A stretch of DNA of 9,975 nt, taken from Actinomycetes bacterium. GTDB lineage: Bacteria > Actinomycetota > Acidimicrobiia > Acidimicrobiales > Palsa-688. The translations under genes were made by a program, and so were the position numbers. The notes under the pieces are model-generated. The model did not search any database. It saw only the letters and a program-made list of their open reading frames with translations, and was not told the origin of the DNA. The stretch is taken from contig JAKACE010000027.1 of assembly GCA_021821705.1 (NCBI GenBank), positions 1-9,975 of the forward strand, given 5' to 3'. Below are positions 6,345 through 9,975 of the stretch, one piece after another (position 1 is the stretch's first letter; each line of letters opens with the position of its first letter).

Positions 6345-8174
6345 TCAGGCCTGCTCGTCCTCCTCGAAGGCCTCGACTCGAGCGAAGGGCCGCCACGAAA
6401 GGAACCACGCCGCTATCGGCAGGCCGATGAACTGGAAGGCTTTGACCGTCTGCTCGTCGACGGTGAAGGCTTTCGGCCCGTGGGTTGCCAGCACCCAGTT
6501 GGCGATCGTCGCCGACAGCAGGAGGTACCCCACCCACAACAGTGGCCGGGCCCCCGCCGGCAGGTTGCGGCTCGCTCCCCTCGTGAACTCGGAATCGGTC
6601 AGTAAGCAGTAGCCGAGCCCGACTGCAAGCAGCACTGTGCTCGGAAGGCCGGCGAGACGACCGAGGAGGCCGACGACGTCACCCTGGGTCGATACCAGCC
6701 AGCTGAAACCGACAAGGGCGCCCAACCAAACGGCGGTGTGGGTGCTCATGGTACGCGCCGCGCTTATGGCGTACGCGGCAACGCAGACCGTCAGAGCGGC
6801 GTCGAACAGGCCGGGCTCGAAGCCCCACTCATGGCCGAAAGCCTCCGGTAGGAAGAAGAACTCCGCCCATATGGCCACCATGGCCAAACCCATGCCGGCT
6901 TCCCTCATCGCGCCCCGACCGTGTCGTGACCGCCATACCAACGCCGCCGCCGCCACCAGGGCAACGCCCCAGAAGACGGGGCTCGAGATGCTCGTCCAGT
7001 TGGCGGGCAGATCCAGGACGTTGCCGCCCACACCCGGGAAGTTGGTGTCGAGGAACTGCTGAGACCCGTACACGGCCAGCGATACCAGGACAGGCAGGGC
7101 CAGCACCAGGGCGGAGCAGTACACGACCCGCTCTCGCATTTCCTCGCTCGCACGGGCCCGGGGACGGTAGTGGTGGGCGGCGTAAGCCAGCACAGCCAGC
7201 AGCGCCAGCCCGGCCAGGGTCCGGGCCACCGCCGCCTCCCGCTGGCGGAAGAAGAGGTACCAAACCTGCGCTTTGGCGCCGACCTCGAACCAGAGCTTTA
7301 CGGCCAACAGCACCACCAGCGCCAACTTCGCCGCCCACGGTGCCAGGCGCCAGAACGGGCCACTGGCGGCTTCGGCGACGCTGTAGCTCAGCTCGACGAC
7401 GGCCAGGACCGACACGAACACCATGGGGAAGAGCACGACGTCGACGTTGAGCAGGGCGGCATGCAGCTGGGTTGGGATGGTGAGCGGCGTGCCTGCGGCC
7501 ATCTGGCCCGTCTGAGCCCAGAGGTCGGCGCCGAAGAACAGGGCCGCTGCCACGCCGGCCACCGCCAGGGCGACCGGCCGGCAATAACGGTCGACGGACG
7601 GCCAGCGACCCAGTCCGGGCGCGAGGACCAAGACGGCAGGCACCAGGCAGTAGGTGCCCAGGGCCAGGCCAGGGGCCCACCTGATCGCCAGCGAGGAGCT
7701 CACGGGCAGCACCTGGGGGTGCGCCACGACCGAATTGAGCACGACGAAGACCACGGCGACCACCAGACGCACCCTGAGAGCCGAGTTGTAAGCCCCCAAT
7801 AGGATGACCAGCCAGGCAACGAAGAAGGCCACCAATGTCACCGGCACCAGGGCCAGGGGTGCCGCCGCAGGGTAGGAGGCGGTACCGACGTCGACCAAGT
7901 CCCCTGCGCGCCAGGCGTCGTTGAACACCACCGACGCCAGCATGGCCACCAGGGCGAGCAGGCCGCCGGCGGCGACGGCACGCGGGGCTCCGCTGAGACC
8001 AGCGAAGGACAGCCTCCCCTTCTTCATCGGCTCACCCAGTACCACCTGGTAGGCCATGCGCAGAGGGGCAGTAGCCCTGGATGACAACGCGGTCGGCGTA
8101 CCCTCTCCCGCACCCCCGCCAGGCACACCGGCGCCGGCCGTAACTTCGGCCACCTGTCCGCTTATGGGCCTCAT
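6345..8174 (-). CDS. Large polytopic membrane protein of unknown function
   Basis: Protein of 609 residues that I do not recognise. The first ~60 residues are polar and Gly/Ala-rich, presumably cytoplasmic. About 14-16 hydrophobic segments follow, near 64-84, 105-128, 133-153, 166-188, 199-217, 238-262, 277-297, 315-333, 349-369, 395-414, 424-441, 456-474, 480-494, 511-525, 543-563 and 578-594. The tail is acidic (EAFEEDEQA). A loop at about 371-398 is rich in Asn, Gly and Pro. No transporter, glycosyltransferase or protease motif stands out. The ATG at 8174 lies four bases after the stop of the PQQ-propeller gene, with GGGAG at 8184-8188, so the two are probably co-translated. Starts at Met40 or Met50 are possible, the latter preceded by GGTGAG. 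The size and helix number would suit a transporter or a polymer/lipid-handling protein, but nothing here decides it. The 3' end meets the LacI-type gene with a 15-base gap. Confidence 0.8.
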   Translation of the reverse strand: MRPISGQVAEVTAGAGVPGGGAGEGTPTALSSRATAPLRMAYQVVLGEPMKKGRLSFAGLSGAPRAVAAGGLLALVAMLASVVFNDAWRAGDLVDVGTASYPAAAPLALVPVTLVAFFVAWLVILLGAYNSALRVRLVVAVVFVVLNSVVAHPQVLPVSSSLAIRWAPGLALGTYCLVPAVLVLAPGLGRWPSVDRYCRPVALAVAGVAAALFFGADLWAQTGQMAAGTPLTIPTQLHAALLNVDVVLFPMVFVSVLAVVELSYSVAEAASGPFWRLAPWAAKLALVVLLAVKLWFEVGAKAQVWYLFFRQREAAVARTLAGLALLAVLAYAAHHYRPRARASEEMRERVVYCSALVLALPVLVSLAVYGSQQFLDTNFPGVGGNVLDLPANWTSISSPVFWGVALVAAAALVWRSRHGRGAMREAGMGLAMVAIWAEFFFLPEAFGHEWGFEPGLFDAALTVCVAAYAISAARTMSTHTAVWLGALVGFSWLVSTQGDVVGLLGRLAGLPSTVLLAVGLGYCLLTDSEFTRGASRNLPAGARPLLWVGYLLLSATIANWVLATHGPKAFTVDEQTVKAFQFIGLPIAAWFLSWRPFARVEAFEEDEQA

Positions 8175-8178
8175 GGCA

Positions 8179-9975
8179 TCACGCTCCCGCGCCCCCTTTG
8201 AGCACCCGCACCGTGTACAGGTACGGCGACCCGTACTCGACGAGCTCGGCCGCCCCGCTGCGGCCGAAGGCCTGAGCCAGGTTGTTCGAGCTCCCAGCCC
8301 CCGGGAGCTGCAAGAGGCCCACCAGCTCGCCCGTACGCAGGTCGTCCATTGTGATGGTGTGGTCCTGGTTGTCCAGATCCTCGTTCCTGCCCCGCTGGGC
8401 CACGACGAGCATGCCCCCGATGACGGTCAGGGGCCCGTCGGGAGCCGTGCGCAGGGTCGCCGACCACAACGCCCGGCCTGTCGCTGCTCCCCACGCCTGG
8501 AGGGTGTCGTCGGCCCCGGGCGACACGACCACCCCGTCGGCAGCGACCGGGCCGAGCAGCTCGCTGAACTGGGCTGGCGCGCTCGTCCAGGCCGTGCGCC
8601 CCGAACTGGCGTTGACAGCGACCAGGCGCCCGGTGCCGGACTTGTCCTGGGCGTCCACGAAGACCATGCCATCGTCGAATGCGGCCGGCGTCCCGGAGAG
8701 CACGCTCGGCAATGCCCACTTGGCCTGCCCCGTACCGGCGTCGATCCTGACCAGGCCGCCCGGCCCGGCCCAGACGATATCGCCGCCCGGCAGCACCAGC
8801 GGGCGGGACGTGTCCTGACCGGGGTCGTGGAAGAACCAGAGCGGTTTGCCGTTAGGCTCGCTCAGCGCCACCAGGCCCTGCCCGCCGGGGTCGAACACCA
8901 CTAGGCCGTCGGCCACGACGGGCCCACCCAACGAGGTCCCGCCGAGCGGGAACTGCCAGCGCGGGCGGCCACCGTGCCTTGGCAGCGCCACCAGGTACTG
9001 GCCTTTCTGCGCCAGCACCAGTTGGCCGGCCGGTACGGCGAAAAAGGAGAGACCGGTCCTGGCCACGTCGATGGCCGAGCCGCTGGCGGGCACGTACCAC
9101 ACCCGCTGGTCCCAACCCGAGAAGACAACGCCGCTACCCCACGCGACCGGAGGGGCGATAGGTCCCTGCCACCCGACGGGAGGGGACACCTGGCTTGCCG
9201 TGACCCGGAACCCGACGCCCCCGCCGGGGCGACCGGTCCTGGCTGCCGTCAGGGGCAAGGCAACGACGTATGTCGACTCGTATGGCGCCTGGCACCGCAG
9301 GGCGGTGACGAGGTCGCCACCCGAAACGGCCAGCGGCTGGCTCACCACCGCACCGGCCGGCGCGCTGGAACTGGCCCCGCCCAGTAACGAGCCCGAGGAC
9401 AGCGACAACCACGATGTGGCACCGTCCTCGCCCTGGACCAACACCCGGCGGCCTACAACGACGACCCCTCCCGTCAGGTTCCATGCAAATTCCCTCGACC
9501 AGTCCGTACCACCATCACGGGCCGACAGGGCGACGAGCCGACGGTCGCCCGAAACGGCCAGGACCCGTCCCGCTCCGAGCACCGGTGGCTGGTCGACCGG
9601 CGAGCCTAGGTAGCGCTCGAAACGCCGCCGCCCATTCGACGCCTCTAGGCCGTAGAGGACACCCTGGTCGTCGGTGGCCACAACGAGCCCGTCCCCGGCC
9701 ACCGGGCCGGCCGCGAGCAACCCGTCGAGGGAGGCCTCCCAGCGCTCCCGCCCGCTGGAGAGGGCCAGGGCTTCCAGTGCTCCCTCCTCCTCGCCCACGA
9801 CCACGGTGGTGCCCGTCACCACCGGAGCCGACGTGGGCATGGACGCCAGCCGGGCCGCCCACAGTTGGGTGCCGTCGGACAGGCGCAGCGCCCGTACCAC
9901 CTGGTCCTGGCCAGCGACCACAACGACCCCGCCGTCCACAGCCGGCGGAGCCGCCTGCAGATCGGGCAGCGCCAC
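8179..9975 (-). CDS. PQQ-like beta-propeller repeat protein (partial, N-terminus beyond right edge)
   Basis: 598 residues are visible and the frame enters from the right edge; the GTG at the edge is read as an internal valine. The protein is made of blades about 40 residues apart, each ending in an A-x-x-x-x-x-G-x-x-x-W-type motif. Clear copies are ALRLSDGTQLW (29-39), ALALSSGRERW (69-79), GLEASNGRRRF (109-119) and ALSARDGGTDW (149-159). Others are near 330-340, 370-380, 409-420, 453-463 and 493-504. This is the PQQ-like/BamB-type repeat fold, usually outside the cytoplasm, acting as a scaffold or binding surface. The catalytic residues of PQQ alcohol dehydrogenases are not seen, so a quinoprotein enzyme is unlikely. 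Residues about 190-325 are irregular, which may mark a second propeller or an insertion. Signal peptide or membrane anchor cannot be judged because the N-terminus is missing. It directly precedes the membrane protein gene. Confidence 0.88.
   Translation of the reverse strand: MALPDLQAAPPAVDGGVVVVAGQDQVVRALRLSDGTQLWAARLASMPTSAPVVTGTTVVVGEEEGALEALALSSGRERWEASLDGLLAAGPVAGDGLVVATDDQGVLYGLEASNGRRRFERYLGSPVDQPPVLGAGRVLAVSGDRRLVALSARDGGTDWSREFAWNLTGGVVVVGRRVLVQGEDGATSWLSLSSGSLLGGASSSAPAGAVVSQPLAVSGGDLVTALRCQAPYESTYVVALPLTAARTGRPGGGVGFRVTASQVSPPVGWQGPIAPPVAWGSGVVFSGWDQRVWYVPASGSAIDVARTGLSFFAVPAGQLVLAQKGQYLVALPRHGGRPRWQFPLGGTSLGGPVVADGLVVFDPGGQGLVALSEPNGKPLWFFHDPGQDTSRPLVLPGGDIVWAGPGGLVRIDAGTGQAKWALPSVLSGTPAAFDDGMVFVDAQDKSGTGRLVAVNASSGRTAWTSAPAQFSELLGPVAADGVVVSPGADDTLQAWGAATGRALWSATLRTAPDGPLTVIGGMLVVAQRGRNEDLDNQDHTITMDDLRTGELVGLLQLPGAGSSNNLAQAFGRSGAAELVEYGSPYLYTVRVLKGGAGA

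Noticed and set aside
7170..7802. Plus-strand open frame of 210 codons, His/Gln-rich
   Set aside because: It is antisense to the membrane protein; His and Gln codons arise as complements of its hydrophobic codons.
8179..9975. PQQ-dependent alcohol dehydrogenase
   Set aside because: Only the repeat pattern is present; I see no adjacent-cysteine motif or haem-binding CxxCH, so a non-catalytic propeller is more likely.

Overview
The window is G+C-rich, tightly packed DNA. Gene style, codon use (third positions almost all G/C), AGGAGG ribosome sites and an apparently leaderless regulator gene suggest an actinobacterium (Actinomycetota). I cannot place it more finely from sequence alone. No rRNA, tRNA, CRISPR array, insertion sequence or phage gene is visible.

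Region 1 (1-5309) is a carbohydrate-utilisation locus read leftwards. Its first gene encodes a GH127 family protein (beta-L-arabinofuranosidase type, complete Cys/Glu metal-thiol active site). After a 153-base spacer rich in GC palindromes comes a GH31 glycosidase (alpha-xylosidase/alpha-glucosidase type). Four bases further on is a MalF/UgpA-type sugar ABC permease, cut by the left window edge. Its promoter (TTGACG, 17 bp, TAACGT) is overlapped by a 22-bp near-palindrome with an AACGTT core, a strong candidate LacI-family operator.

Region 2 (5310-6329) is a divergently read LacI-family repressor, the obvious candidate to bind that operator. Its GTG start has no Shine-Dalgarno sequence but lies six bases after a TATGCT -10 box. 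The simplest model, an inference, is that an imported plant-type oligosaccharide carrying arabinose and/or xylose is trimmed by the two glycosidases, and that the freed sugar releases the repressor.

Region 3 (6345-9975) is a second leftward unit that meets the regulator tail to tail. It has a PQQ-like beta-propeller protein (its N-terminus lies beyond the right edge) followed four bases later by a large multi-spanning membrane protein I do not recognise. This pair looks unrelated to the sugar locus and is the least explained part of the window. I see no clearly novel defence or mobile system. The points most worth a second look are the propeller/membrane pair, the operator-promoter overlap, and the nested alternative hairpins between the two glycosidase genes.
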